The notes below the pieces were generated by a model that was not told where the DNA came from, ran no database searches, and saw only the letters and a program-made list of their open reading frames with translations. The position numbers and the translations under genes were made by a program. From assembly GCF_040939305.1 (NCBI RefSeq), contig NZ_CP162511.1:3100001-3164000 (forward strand): a stretch of 64,000 nt of DNA. The letters are read 5' to 3'. Below are positions 44,718 to 53,181 of this stretch, one piece after another; positions within the stretch are counted from its first letter, which is position 1; each line of letters begins with the position of its first letter. The DNA comes from Herbiconiux sp. A18JL235. Its GTDB lineage: Bacteria > Actinomycetota > Actinomycetes > Actinomycetales > Microbacteriaceae.

Positions 44718-45194
44718 TTGAGCACCGAAGAGATCATCCTGGGCGACCTGCCCGCCGGCATCGTCCGAGCCGACGAGGCGTTCAACGGCCGCGTCTGGAA
44801 CGTGCTCGGTCACACCTACACGACGAAGATCGAGAGCGCGAGCGCCTACGCGTGGCTCTCCTACGACCCCGCGGGCACCGGTGTTCCGCCGCACGTGCAC
44901 CCCACCCAAGACGAGTTCATCTACGTCTTCGAGGGCGTGTACACCCTCTACCTCGACGGCCAGTGGACCACCGCCGGCCCCGGCGACCTCGTGCAGATGC
45001 CCCGCAACATCCCGCACGCCTACTACAACAAGCAGGAGTCGGATGCGAAGTCGCTGTTCTGGGTGAGCCCCGGCGGCAAGCTGGCCAATCTGTTCAGCCT
45101 CCTCCACAACGTCACCGACCCCGATGAGGTCGTGCGCCTGTCGGCCGCGAACGGCGTCGACTTCCTCGCCCCGGGTTCGGTCGAAGGGGCGTGA
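44718..45194 (+). CDS. Cupin-domain protein
   Basis: A 158-aa single-domain cupin. Metal-site motifs are PHVHPTQDEFIYVFEG (HxH and Glu) and NIPHAYYNK (His). A beta-barrel spans about 45-125. It starts at TTG 44718 with GAAGGAG 7 nt upstream. Cupins of this size are isomerases, dioxygenases or sugar-binding proteins; the substrate cannot be told. It is translationally coupled (GTGA) to a following alpha/beta hydrolase, with which it may act on the same compound. Confidence 0.8.
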   Translation: MSTEEIILGDLPAGIVRADEAFNGRVWNVLGHTYTTKIESASAYAWLSYDPAGTGVPPHVHPTQDEFIYVFEGVYTLYLDGQWTTAGPGDLVQMPRNIPHAYYNKQESDAKSLFWVSPGGKLANLFSLLHNVTDPDEVVRLSAANGVDFLAPGSVEGA

Positions 45195-45964
45195 CGGGGG
45201 CTTCGCCGCGTATAGAGACCTACGGCGCGGACGCCGACCAGCACATCGAGTGGTGGTCGGCGGCCCCGGATGCTCCTGCCGCCCGCGGCACGATCGTACT
45301 GCTGCACGGCGGCTACTGGCGCGAGCGCTTCACCGCCGAGCTCATGCATCCGCTCGTGCCGTCGTTCACCGCCCGCGGCTGGACGGTGGCCAACGTCGAG
45401 TACCGCCGCGGCCCCGGCGCCTGGGCCGCCATGCGCGACGACCTCGCGTCGTCGCTCGCGGCGGTGCGCGCGAGCACCCTGTCGGGCGGTCGACTCGCCC
45501 TCGTCGGCCACTCGGTGGGCGGCCAGCTCGCCCTGCTCGGAGGCGAGGCGGGTGACGCGGTGGTGGCGCTGGCGCCCGTCACCGACCTCGTCCGCGGCTA
45601 CCACGAGTCCATCGGCGACGGCGCCGTGGTCGAGTTCCTCGGCGCAGCTCCCGATGCCCTCCCCGACACCTACGCCGCCGCGTCGCCCCTCGCCCACGTG
45701 CCGCCCCGCGCATCCGTCCTCATCGTCCACGGCACCGACGACACCCGCGTGCCCATCACCCACACCCACGCCTACGTCACCGCCTGCCGCTCCGCGCCCG
45801 GGGTCGGAGTGGCGCTCGGCCCGACGGCCCCCGCCGTCACCCTCCTCGAACTCCCCCACCTCCCCCACCTCGACGCCATCTCCCCCACCGCCCCACACTG
45901 GCCCGCGGTCCACCACTGGCTCGACGACTGGAGCGCTCTCGACCGGCAGGGGCGATCAGCGTAG
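45191..45964 (+). CDS. Alpha/beta hydrolase, kynurenine-formamidase/BD-FAE-like
   Basis: A 257-aa hydrolase with the oxyanion motif LLHGGYWRERF (HGG type), NVEYRRGPGAW, nucleophile Ser in VGHSVGGQLAL near residue 107, Asp in GTDDTRVP and His in LPHLDAIS. The HGGxW motif is typical of arylformamidase and carbohydrate-esterase relatives. GTG start overlaps the cupin stop. It ends 27 nt before the convergent gene. Confidence 0.85.
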   Translation: MTGASPRIETYGADADQHIEWWSAAPDAPAARGTIVLLHGGYWRERFTAELMHPLVPSFTARGWTVANVEYRRGPGAWAAMRDDLASSLAAVRASTLSGGRLALVGHSVGGQLALLGGEAGDAVVALAPVTDLVRGYHESIGDGAVVEFLGAAPDALPDTYAAASPLAHVPPRASVLIVHGTDDTRVPITHTHAYVTACRSAPGVGVALGPTAPAVTLLELPHLPHLDAISPTAPHWPAVHHWLDDWSALDRQGRSA

Positions 45965-45990
45965 GTAGCCCCGGTTCGGCTGCTCGATCG

Positions 45991-46926
45991 CTAGGCCGGG
46001 ACGATGCGGAGGGGCGCCTGCTTCGGGATGCCCGCTCCGACCCCGAGGAGCACGCCGGGCGTGACCTCGGTGGTGCCGGCGCCGAGGGCGTACTCGAAGT
46101 CGTAGACGCCCTGGGCGACGGGGTCCATGACGTAGCCCGTCATCCCCGACGACGGATCGATCTCCGGCGCCCAGTCCGCCGCGGGGGTGACCGTCGTTCC
46201 GGCAGGGAACGGCGGCGTCTGGAACGGGGGCGGGAACTGGTTCAGGTCGGCGATGACGCCCCGCTGCCCGATGGCGTAGGAGTACTGCGGCACGGTGAGG
46301 CGGAGCGTGGCGGTCGTGCTGAACTCGGCGGGGTTCGGAATCCACTCGAGGGTCGGCTCGGGGCCGAAGCCGATGGTGATCGCGGCCGTGAGCGAACCCG
46401 GCTCCTTGTCGTTGGTGTAGGTCGCGACGACCGTATAGGGGCCCGAGCGATCGCCCCACTCGTCGACGGTGAAGCCGCGGGTACCGGCGGTCACACCCGC
46501 GGTGGGGGATGCGAGGATGCCGGTGCTCGCGCCGAAGTCGGGGGTGTAGGTCCAGCGCCCCGAGGAGATGGTTCCGGGGATCGGCCCGTTCTCCGACACG
46601 GTCAGCACGATGGTCGCCGTGCTGCCGATGCCGGGCGACCCGTTCGGCACCAGCAGGGTGAGCAGCGACGACTGCCCCTGCACCCCCTCGGCCTCCGACC
46701 AGTACAGCTGCGCGTCGGGCTGCCCGGTGCTGGCGCTCGCCAGCGGAGCGGCGACCGCGGCGACGACCACCGGCGCGGCCCACGCCGCCCCGATCACCGC
46801 GCGACGCGAGACGCCGCCGCGCCCAGCGCCGCCTGTCGCGACGTGCGCTGAAGGGTCGAGGGCAGTCAGCGAGAACAAGGCGGAGAACGACGGGGTCTCC
46901 TCGGGACGCAATTCGGGCATCCTCAT
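45991..46926 (-). CDS. Exported beta-rich protein with Tat-like signal
   Basis: A 311-aa protein. An unusually long N-region (about 1-38) is followed by SRRAVIGAAWAAPVVVAAVAAP, a Tat-like SRRxxI signal. The remainder consists of repeated Ig-like or cadherin-like beta units of about 85 residues with IVLTVSENGPIPG and RLTVPQYSYAIGQ. It ends without a membrane anchor. No enzymatic motif is present. Starts at 46926 or 46920 are both possible. Its position near other surface genes suggests an envelope function. Confidence 0.65.
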   Translation of the reverse strand: MRMPELRPEETPSFSALFSLTALDPSAHVATGGAGRGGVSRRAVIGAAWAAPVVVAAVAAPLASASTGQPDAQLYWSEAEGVQGQSSLLTLLVPNGSPGIGSTATIVLTVSENGPIPGTISSGRWTYTPDFGASTGILASPTAGVTAGTRGFTVDEWGDRSGPYTVVATYTNDKEPGSLTAAITIGFGPEPTLEWIPNPAEFSTTATLRLTVPQYSYAIGQRGVIADLNQFPPPFQTPPFPAGTTVTPAADWAPEIDPSSGMTGYVMDPVAQGVYDFEYALGAGTTEVTPGVLLGVGAGIPKQAPLRIVPA

Positions 46927-46998
46927 ACTCTCCGAGACCGCTGCCCCCACCACCAGACCCTCTTGCGGACATGACCTGAACAGGGCACCGCGCCGGTC

Positions 46999-48357
46999 TC
47001 ATCCTTCGGCTGAGCCGCCTCGCGCGTCGAGCGCGCTGGTCACCCCTCCCCGCATCACCAGCGCGGCGACGAGCGTCACCCCCAGCAGCACAGTCAGGTA
47101 CACGATGAAGCCGACGCTGCCCTCGCCGGCCGTGGCGTGATAGACCAGCGGCGCCGTGCCCCCGAAGAGCGAGTTCGCGACGGCGTACCCGAAACCCACG
47201 CCGAGCGCCCGGATGTGCGCAGGGAACACCTCCGCCTTGGCGATCCCGTTCACCGACAGGTAGCACGTCAGAACCGCGAACGCGAGAACGAGGATGCCCA
47301 ACACCACCGGGGGCGACGTCACCTGAGCGGCCACGGTCACCAGCCCACCGGCACCCACGAGGCCGAGCGCACCGAACGCGATGAGCAGGGGCTTCCGGCC
47401 AATGCGGTCGCTCAGCGCTCCGCCGAGCGGCTGCATCAGCATCAGCACGACGAGTGCGGCGAGCACCAGTGCGGTCGCGGTGAGCTCGCCCGAGGCACCG
47501 TCGGCGCTGAAGAACGTCTCGCGAACGATGAACGGAACAGTCACCGTCGCGGTGTAGAACGCGGCACTCCCACCAGCGGTGAGCAGGATCACCCAGACGA
47601 GGGGGCGCCAGTGCTCGCAAAGCAGCGCCGTCATCGTCGAAGCCCTGTCTGAGCCAGCCGGCTTCGTCGCCGCCGGCGGCGAGGCATTGGCCGATCCGGA
47701 TGCGCCACGCCTGAGCCCCCGCGCCCACAACAGCGACACGAGCCCCGCCACCCCGCCGGCCATGAACGCGGCCCGCCATCCCCATTCCGAGATGCCCGCA
47801 CGATCGCTGACCAGCAGCAGAATCAGCAGGCAGGCCTGAGCGAGCACGAGACCACCGACGATCGTGGTGGCCTGGAACGAGGCGAAGAATCCGCGGTGGC
47901 CCCGCGTGCCCGACTCCGACAGCAACACCGTGGCGGCCGCGTATTCACCGCCGGTGGCGATGCCTTGAAGCACACTCACCACCACGAGGATCACCGCCGC
48001 CCACGCCCCCACCGCCCGCTCGGTCGGGGCGAGCGCGAGAGCGACGGATCCGGCCGACATCATCGTGACCGCCGCCACGAGTGCCCGTTGCCTCCCTCGC
48101 GTGTCGGCGAGCCGACCGAACAGCCACGAGCCGAGCGGCCGCACCACGAACGTCACGGCGAAGAGGGCGTAGACGTAGATCAGCGAATCGGGTGAATCCG
48201 GGTCGAAGAACTCGGTACGGAAGTACGGAGCAAAGGTCGCGTAAATGTAGAGGTTGAACCACTGAACCAGGTTCGGCACCGACCCCGCCAAGATGACCCC
48301 CACCTGAGCGCGCCGATCCGGGTGTGCCCCAGGTGCGGTCGGCAGGGTAGGAATCAC
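46999..48357 (-). CDS. MFS transporter, metabolite:H+ symporter (MHS) family
   Basis: A 452-aa transporter with 12 hydrophobic segments. Family markers are WFNLYIYATFAPYF in TM1, RPLGSWLFGRLADTRGRQ between TM2 and TM3, GIATGGEYAAATVLLSE in TM4, and LGGALSDRIGRKPLL in the second half. Members import citrate, alpha-ketoglutarate, shikimate, proline or aromatic acids with protons. The substrate is unresolved. The GTG start has TAGGGT 6 nt upstream (leaderless). Confidence 0.88.
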   Translation of the reverse strand: MIPTLPTAPGAHPDRRAQVGVILAGSVPNLVQWFNLYIYATFAPYFRTEFFDPDSPDSLIYVYALFAVTFVVRPLGSWLFGRLADTRGRQRALVAAVTMMSAGSVALALAPTERAVGAWAAVILVVVSVLQGIATGGEYAAATVLLSESGTRGHRGFFASFQATTIVGGLVLAQACLLILLLVSDRAGISEWGWRAAFMAGGVAGLVSLLWARGLRRGASGSANASPPAATKPAGSDRASTMTALLCEHWRPLVWVILLTAGGSAAFYTATVTVPFIVRETFFSADGASGELTATALVLAALVVLMLMQPLGGALSDRIGRKPLLIAFGALGLVGAGGLVTVAAQVTSPPVVLGILVLAFAVLTCYLSVNGIAKAEVFPAHIRALGVGFGYAVANSLFGGTAPLVYHATAGEGSVGFIVYLTVLLGVTLVAALVMRGGVTSALDARGGSAEG

Positions 48358-48363
48358 TCGATG

Positions 48364-48369
48364 ACCCTA
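48364..48369 (-). promoter_or_regulatory. -10 box TAGGGT, leaderless start of the MHS transporter
   Basis: Minus strand TAGGGT, 6 nt (CATCGA), GTG at 48357. The hexamer is identical to the one in front of the antiporter at 8554. Confidence 0.45.
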
Positions 48370-48465
48370 CCGAATCTGCAGCCCCCCTTTGAGACTGCGG
48401 CTCCGCGCGATTAGCGGGCATTGCGTAGAAGACCGGCCACCCCCGTCGCTGTGCGGCATGCTCTC

Positions 48466-48695
48466 GGTTATGACGCCTTCGTCACGCTCATCGGAGTGGA
48501 CCGAGCGCGGCAGATGACTGCCGAGAATACCTTGGCCGAGGTCGCGAGTCACCACCGGGATCGTGGCGTACGACGTGGCGACCGCGGTTCGATCGGTGTG
48601 CGAAGGTTCCGAGACTCAGCGCGAAGGTCTTCGGCGATTTCTGGACCTCGCCCGGGTGGCGAGCCCGCCCGATAGGCTCGCCACCTCGAACCACA
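48466..48695 (+). pseudogene. Possible frameshifted gene remnant
   Basis: Frame 1 (48466-48564) reads GYDAFVTLIGVDRARQMTAE and on to SHHRD. A second frame (48563-48700) continues with GTG and VAYDVATAVRSVCEGSETQR, then LRRFLDLARV. Both have GC-rich third positions and join smoothly if one base is inserted or lost near 48560. The combined segment is about 75 residues of soluble, charged sequence with no recognised family. It is only suggestive. Confidence 0.25.
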
Positions 48696-49053
48696 GGGTT
48701 AGGTGCCACAGGCAACGTTCTCGTCGAAGTAGTCAACGGCAGTGGCTATGTGACTCGTGCCAGCGAGCTTGGTGGAGTCGTTGTCCAGCGTCGCGTCCCG
48801 GATGTCCCAGTCGGGGTTGTCATGCGCGAGCGCAGAACCCATGTAGCACTGTGCACACGGGGCCTGACAGGACGTGATCGAATCGCGCTGCTGAGCCAAT
48901 TGATCTCGGGCATGAGGACCACGAGCTCGTCGAAATGATCTCGGCACCATCCGCCGCTCTTTCTGTCGAGTCATAACGCAAGCGCTCAGAGAACCGCTCG
49001 CTGCCCAATGCAGGATTTACCCAGTACGCACTACTGCGCACTCCGTGGTACCG

Positions 49054-49067
49054 TGTGTCTCGACACA
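49054..49067 (+). promoter_or_regulatory. Candidate PadR operator TGTGTC-TC-GACACA
   Basis: A perfect 6-2-6 inverted repeat (TGTGTC 49054-49059, GACACA 49062-49067) stands just before the GGAGG of the PadR gene. PadR-type regulators commonly bind such repeats in their own promoter. Confidence 0.5.
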
Positions 49068-49078
49068 GTGGAGGTGCA

Positions 49079-49441
49079 GTGGATACGACGCAACTACTCA
49101 AGGGGGTGCTCGACGTGGCGGTGCTGGCTGTCGTGCAGCACGACGACGGGTACGGGTATGACATCGTGCGGCGGCTGCGCGAGGCGGGGCTGGGCGACGT
49201 GGGTGACGCGTCGGTCTACGGAACGCTGCGCCGGCTCTACGCGGCGGGGGCGCTGTCGAGCTACGTGGTGCCCTCCGACGGGGGCCCGCACCGTAAGTAC
49301 TACGCCATCAACAAGGAGGGTCGCGACATGCTGTCGCGCCAGCGGGCCACCTGGTCGGACTTCGCCGGGGCGATGTCGACATTGCTGGCCGAGACCCCAC
49401 CGAAGAAGACCGCGCTTCGCACGATCGGAGAGAGCAAGTGA
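49079..49441 (+). CDS. PadR family transcriptional regulator
   Basis: A 120-aa regulator. The winged HTH has LLKGVLDVAVLAVVQHDDGYGYDIVRRLRE and VYGTLRRLYAAGALSS, as in the PadR family, then the wing with KYYAINKEGRDML. It is the short type without the C-terminal effector domain. GTG at 49079 has GGAGG 4 nt upstream. It overlaps the next gene by 4 bases (GTGA), the HAAS-domain membrane protein with which PadR regulators are often paired. Confidence 0.87.
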   Translation: MDTTQLLKGVLDVAVLAVVQHDDGYGYDIVRRLREAGLGDVGDASVYGTLRRLYAAGALSSYVVPSDGGPHRKYYAINKEGRDMLSRQRATWSDFAGAMSTLLAETPPKKTALRTIGESK

Positions 49442-50511
49442 GCGAATCAACGGCCACCCTCGACAAGGCGATCGCGGAGTTCGCCGCCGCGGTACGGCGC
49501 CACCTCGACGACCTTCCCCTGGAGGAGATCGACGATCTCACGGGCGGGCTCGAGGCCGACCTCTCCGAGCAGGCGTCCGACGAGCAGGGCGATCTGCATC
49601 TCGACGACCCGGCGTCGTATGCGGCCGAGTTGCGCGCATCCGCTGGCCTTCCGCCGCGCACCAGCTCGGCTCTGCCGCTGCGACGGCGGGTGCGGCAGCA
49701 GCTCGACGAGCTCGAGGCGGCGACGAGGAGGGTCGTCCATTCGACTCGTGTCGGGTCGGGGCTGGCCGGGTTCGCCCTCGCCCTGCGACCCGTGTGGTGG
49801 GTGCTGCGTGGGTGGGTCGTCTATCAGCTGCTCACCGTGGTGATGCTCGGGCGGAGCGAATTGGTGCCGTCGGGCTTCTTCCTGTGGGTGGTGCTGTTCG
49901 CCTCGATCGTGCTGAGCGTGCAGTGGGGGCGCGGGCGGTGGGCACCCGGCTCGTTCCTGCGCGTTCTGCGGGTGGCGGTGTCGGTGATCGCGATCGTGGC
50001 GCTGCCGTTCGTCACCGTGTGGGCGCTGAACGAGGCCAGGGCGAACCAGGGATACGACCCCGTCGCCGCCTACCCCGACCCGACCGGGCTGCAGCTCGAC
50101 GGCGAGCGCGTCACGAACATCTTCGGGTACGACGCCGAGGGCAATCCCATCACCGACCTGCAGCTGTTCGACCAGAACGGCAACCCACTGGTGACCGTTG
50201 GCGCGGGGTTCGTCGACGACGAGTACAGCTACAACGACGACGGCTCCACCTTCCTCGTGCCCGTCACCGACGGCCCGCGCGGGAGCATCTGGAACGTCTA
50301 CCCGCTGAGCGAGGCAGCCCCCGATGACCTCGGTGGTGTGGATGTTCGTGACGCCGTGCCGGCGACACCGCCGTTCCGCACGACCAACGCTGTGCCCGGG
50401 GCGACTACCCCGACGCCGATGCCAACGCCGACTCCGGCCGCCACCGCTCCCTCCACCCCGAGCCCGACACCGGCCGCCGAACCGAGCCCCGCGACGGATG
50501 CGGCGCCATGA
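49438..50511 (+). CDS. HAAS/DUF1700-type membrane protein
   Basis: A 357-aa protein. The N-terminal soluble HAAS-like domain (about 1-60) reads AAVRRHLDDLPLEEIDDLTGGLEADL. Three or four membrane segments (about 103-200) follow, then an extracytoplasmic domain (about 205-290) with YDAEGNPITDLQLFDQNGNPL. The C-terminal Pro/Thr/Ala-rich tail is disordered. The domain order matches products paired with PadR repressors; the biological role is unknown. Confidence 0.75.
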   Translation: MSESTATLDKAIAEFAAAVRRHLDDLPLEEIDDLTGGLEADLSEQASDEQGDLHLDDPASYAAELRASAGLPPRTSSALPLRRRVRQQLDELEAATRRVVHSTRVGSGLAGFALALRPVWWVLRGWVVYQLLTVVMLGRSELVPSGFFLWVVLFASIVLSVQWGRGRWAPGSFLRVLRVAVSVIAIVALPFVTVWALNEARANQGYDPVAAYPDPTGLQLDGERVTNIFGYDAEGNPITDLQLFDQNGNPLVTVGAGFVDDEYSYNDDGSTFLVPVTDGPRGSIWNVYPLSEAAPDDLGGVDVRDAVPATPPFRTTNAVPGATTPTPMPTPTPAATAPSTPSPTPAAEPSPATDAAP

Positions 50512-50825
50512 CCACTCCCAGTACGGGGCCCGGCGCCGCGGCGACAGAAGTCCTTCTGACCGGACGGCTCGTGTGCCGGAACGACGCCGAGGTCGCCATC
50601 GTCGCCTCCCGCCTGCCCGAGCACATCGAACTCACCCGGGCCGAAGCCGGCTGCCTCTCCTTCGAGGTCACGGCGACGGATGATCCCCTCATCTGGGCGG
50701 TCGAAGAACGCTTCGCGACCGAGGCAGCGTTCGCAGCCCACCAGGCGCGGGTCGCTGCCAGCGAGTGGGGCAGGAGCACCGAAGGCATCGAGCGGCAGTA
50801 CGAGATACGGCGCGTGCCGCGCTGA
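50508..50825 (+). CDS. Antibiotic-biosynthesis-monooxygenase (ABM) domain protein
   Basis: A 105-aa dimeric alpha/beta-barrel-like protein. The core is LLTGRLVCRNDAEVAIVASRLPEHIELTRAEAGCLSFEV, with the ABM features around AEAGCLSFEV, then EERFATEAAFAAHQAR. The family includes small quinone/heme monooxygenases such as LsrG-like enzymes. The substrate is unknown. It overlaps the upstream gene by ATGA. It marks the end of the PadR unit. Confidence 0.8.
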   Translation: MTTPSTGPGAAATEVLLTGRLVCRNDAEVAIVASRLPEHIELTRAEAGCLSFEVTATDDPLIWAVEERFATEAAFAAHQARVAASEWGRSTEGIERQYEIRRVPR

Positions 50826-50930
50826 ACGGCACTCGCCGTTAGTCATAAGGCGGAGAGCGCAGATTATGAGTAACTCAGGTACCCATGAAACTCAGCGTCG
50901 CCGGGGCCACCGCGTTCATCGGCGCGCCCA

Positions 50931-51275
50931 TCACTTCGTAGCGTTGGGATGATGGGTGTGAACCTGCTCCAAGAACACGACGGCACCTGAGACGTAGAAC
51001 CAGATACGGGCGTCGCCTTGTCGCGTGGGCTTGTGCTGCCACCGCTGAAACTCCACCCCGTCGCGAGTCACGACTGCGAGAGCACCTCTCAGCGGATAGT
51101 TCGTGAGAGTGACTTCGGTCGGCGTACGCGTCAAGAAGTCCCAGCAGTCCACCAGCGCGTTGCGGTGGGTTGCGCGCAGGTCCAGCCATCCTCGCTGCGC
51201 CTGGGCAGACCCGAAGCGAATCTCGAACTCGCTCTTTTTGGTGGGTCGCTCGACCCTGGAGTTCTTTGCACCCAT
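50931..51275 (-). CDS. RelE/ParE-like toxin candidate
   Basis: A 114-aa basic protein. An N-terminal KNSRVERPTKKSEFEIRFGS is followed by GWLDLRATHRNALVDCWDFL and a C-terminal beta sheet RIWFYVSGAVVFLEQVHTHHP. This matches the layout of small RelE/ParE-type interferases (helices, then an antiparallel sheet ending with His/Arg), though key catalytic residues cannot be confirmed. It is coupled (TGATG) to an upstream Phd-like gene, the usual antitoxin-toxin arrangement. Local GC is lower than in its neighbours, a sign of transfer. Confidence 0.6.
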   Translation of the reverse strand: MGAKNSRVERPTKKSEFEIRFGSAQAQRGWLDLRATHRNALVDCWDFLTRTPTEVTLTNYPLRGALAVVTRDGVEFQRWQHKPTRQGDARIWFYVSGAVVFLEQVHTHHPNATK

Positions 51276-51769
51276 CAAGGACGCTGAACCGCATCGACGG
51301 CGTCGAGCCAGTCGACGGGCGAATCGCGCAGTCCTGCCGCGAGCGCAGATGCAGTCTCTCGCCACGACGTCAGTTCTGCGGCGATCAGATGCTCTTGGCT
51401 CGTGGCAAAGGATGCACGCGCAGCGTCGACGAGATCTTGCGCGCATCGTTCGCGATCGGCGCGCCCCAGCGCCAACATCCACGGGTACGCGTCGGCCATG
51501 CGGTCAGCCAGGCTGCCACGTTCGTCGAGAGTGATCGCGATGAGCTGCGCGGCGAACTGCAGCAGCTGCTCTCGCGCATCCGCTGCTCGCTGAGACATGA
51601 GTACCAGATTCTCCCCATCACGCCGCGTGACGCTCACAGGCGCATCTTCGGCTGCCGCGAAGACGCGAGGAGCGTTCCGGCTGAGGTCGGAAGAGGGGAA
51701 CGATCGCATGACTGCATCATAGTTCCGAATACGTTCTGAAGTTCCGTCGCGGGACTGGATGGTGAGCAA
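51275..51769 (-). CDS. Phd/YefM-like antitoxin with C-terminal extension
   Basis: A 164-aa protein. Residues about 20-75 resemble Phd/YefM antitoxins (SDLSRNAPRVFAAAEDAPVSVTRRDGENLVLM), which bind DNA through the N-terminus and neutralise a toxin through the C-terminus. The remaining 90 residues are helical and longer than usual, so the antitoxin could carry an extra domain. TTG at 51769 is preferred because GGGAG stands 5 nt before it; ATG 51709 has no ribosome site. A TATAAG box (51803-51798) is a fitting -10 element. It is coupled to the toxin gene. Confidence 0.55.
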   Translation of the reverse strand: MLTIQSRDGTSERIRNYDAVMRSFPSSDLSRNAPRVFAAAEDAPVSVTRRDGENLVLMSQRAADAREQLLQFAAQLIAITLDERGSLADRMADAYPWMLALGRADRERCAQDLVDAARASFATSQEHLIAAELTSWRETASALAAGLRDSPVDWLDAVDAVQRP

Positions 51770-51813
51770 TGAGTCTCCCTCGATGAGCTACCCTCATCTT
51801 ATAGTGGGATCTC

Positions 51814-53097
51814 TCACCCCACCACCGCATGCACCCCCGTCGCGATCGCGTAGATCGCGAGGCCCGCGATCGCACCGACGACCGTGCCGTTGATGCGGAT
51901 GAACTGCAGGTCGCGCCCCACCTGCAGTTCGATCTTCTGGGTGGTCTCCCGCGCATCCCACCGCTGCACCGTCTCGCTGATCACCGACGCCAGGTCGTGC
52001 CGATACTTCTGCACCGCGTACCCCGCCGCGTCCGCGATCCACGCGTCGATCTTCGCCGACAGGCCGCGGTCGGCCGAGAGCCGCACGCCCACGTCGACGA
52101 GCGCCGACGCCGCACCCACCCGCAGCTCGCTCGCGGGGTCGGCGAGCGCCGACGTCAGCGTCGCCTTCACCGCCTCCCACACCCGCGCGGCGAACGACCG
52201 CATCCGCTCGCTTTCGAGCAGCGACTCTTTGAACTCCTCGACCCGCTCCCCCATCGCCGGGTCGTGCTGCAACCGTTCGGTGAGGTCGACGAGATAGCCG
52301 TCGATCGCCAGCCGCAAGGGATGCTCGGGGTTGTCGCGCACAGCTCGCAGCACCCCGATCAGCTCCTTGTGCGCCCGCTCGTCAGCGAGCCCCTTCGCGA
52401 AGCCGGGCACCCACCGGGGCAGGCGGGTGGAGACGACTTCGCCCAGCGCATCCGGATGCTCGCTCAGCCACGTCTCCGCGGCCTCGACCAGCGCATCCAC
52501 CACCGCGCGCTGCTGATCGGCGGCGACGAGCTCGGCCCCCACGCGCCCGATCGTGGGCGCCCATTCGCGGTCGAACAGGTGCGTGCGCGCCAGCCGCTCG
52601 ATGAGCCGCTCGACGTCGCTGTCGCTGAGGAAGCGCAGTACCCCCTGCGCCACCACCGCGCCCTCGGCGCTCGCCCGCTCGGCGTTCTTCGGGTCGGCGA
52701 GCCACTCACCGAGCCGGTCGGCGACGCTGAAGGTCGCGAGCTTGCTGCGCACCACCTCGTCGGAGAGGAAGTTCTGCTCGACGAACTCGCCGAGGCTCAC
52801 CCCGATCTCGTCCTTACGGGTCGGGATGATCGCCGTGTGCGGGATGCGCAACCCCAGCGGATGCCGGAACAACGCGGTCACCGCGAACCAGTCGGCGAGC
52901 GCCCCCACCATCGCCCCCTCCGCGGCGGCCCGCACGTACCCGAGCCACGGATACTGATCCTGCAGCCCGAACGCCACCGCGAACACGACCGCGGCCACCA
53001 CGAGCAGCGCCGTCGCGAGCAGCTTCATGCGCCGCAGCGCCGCCCGCCGCTCGAGGTCGGCCGCGGTGAGCAGGGTGTCGCGCGTGGTGGTGGTCAT
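51814..53097 (-). CDS. DUF445 membrane protein
   Basis: A 427-aa protein. Membrane segments lie at about 22-45 and 395-420; between them is the long helical DUF445 region. Family motifs are GAMVGALADWFAVTALFRHPLG near 70-90 and IPTRKDEIGVSLGEFVEQNFLS near 95-118. A C-terminal INGTVVGAIAGLAIY closes it. DUF445 proteins are common in actinobacteria and of unknown function. The gene has no ribosome site of note and ends 45 nt before the antitoxin start. Confidence 0.85.
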   Translation of the reverse strand: MTTTTRDTLLTAADLERRAALRRMKLLATALLVVAAVVFAVAFGLQDQYPWLGYVRAAAEGAMVGALADWFAVTALFRHPLGLRIPHTAIIPTRKDEIGVSLGEFVEQNFLSDEVVRSKLATFSVADRLGEWLADPKNAERASAEGAVVAQGVLRFLSDSDVERLIERLARTHLFDREWAPTIGRVGAELVAADQQRAVVDALVEAAETWLSEHPDALGEVVSTRLPRWVPGFAKGLADERAHKELIGVLRAVRDNPEHPLRLAIDGYLVDLTERLQHDPAMGERVEEFKESLLESERMRSFAARVWEAVKATLTSALADPASELRVGAASALVDVGVRLSADRGLSAKIDAWIADAAGYAVQKYRHDLASVISETVQRWDARETTQKIELQVGRDLQFIRINGTVVGAIAGLAIYAIATGVHAVVG

Positions 53098-53181
53098 CGT
53101 GGTCCCGTGTCGTCGGTCCCGGTCGCCCGGGAATCTGTGGAGTCCCCACCGTACGTCCGCCGCCCCCGGTCGGCACGCGCG

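Larger units (their letters stand above)
48358..49053. other. Gene-poor stretch, 0.7 kb
   Basis: About 700 bases between the MHS transporter start and the PadR promoter contain no convincing intact gene. The first 340 bases hold two adjacent out-of-frame segments with coding-like composition (see the pseudogene entry). The rest has mixed codon composition, lower GC and no recognisable protein. The leaderless -10 box of the transporter (48364-48369) is at the left end. A 91-codon frame on the minus strand (48699-48974) was examined and not accepted. Confidence 0.5.

Noticed and set aside
48699..48974. 91-codon minus-strand frame with several Cys
   Set aside because: No ribosome site, mixed third-position composition and no recognised protein family; retained only as part of the gene-poor stretch.
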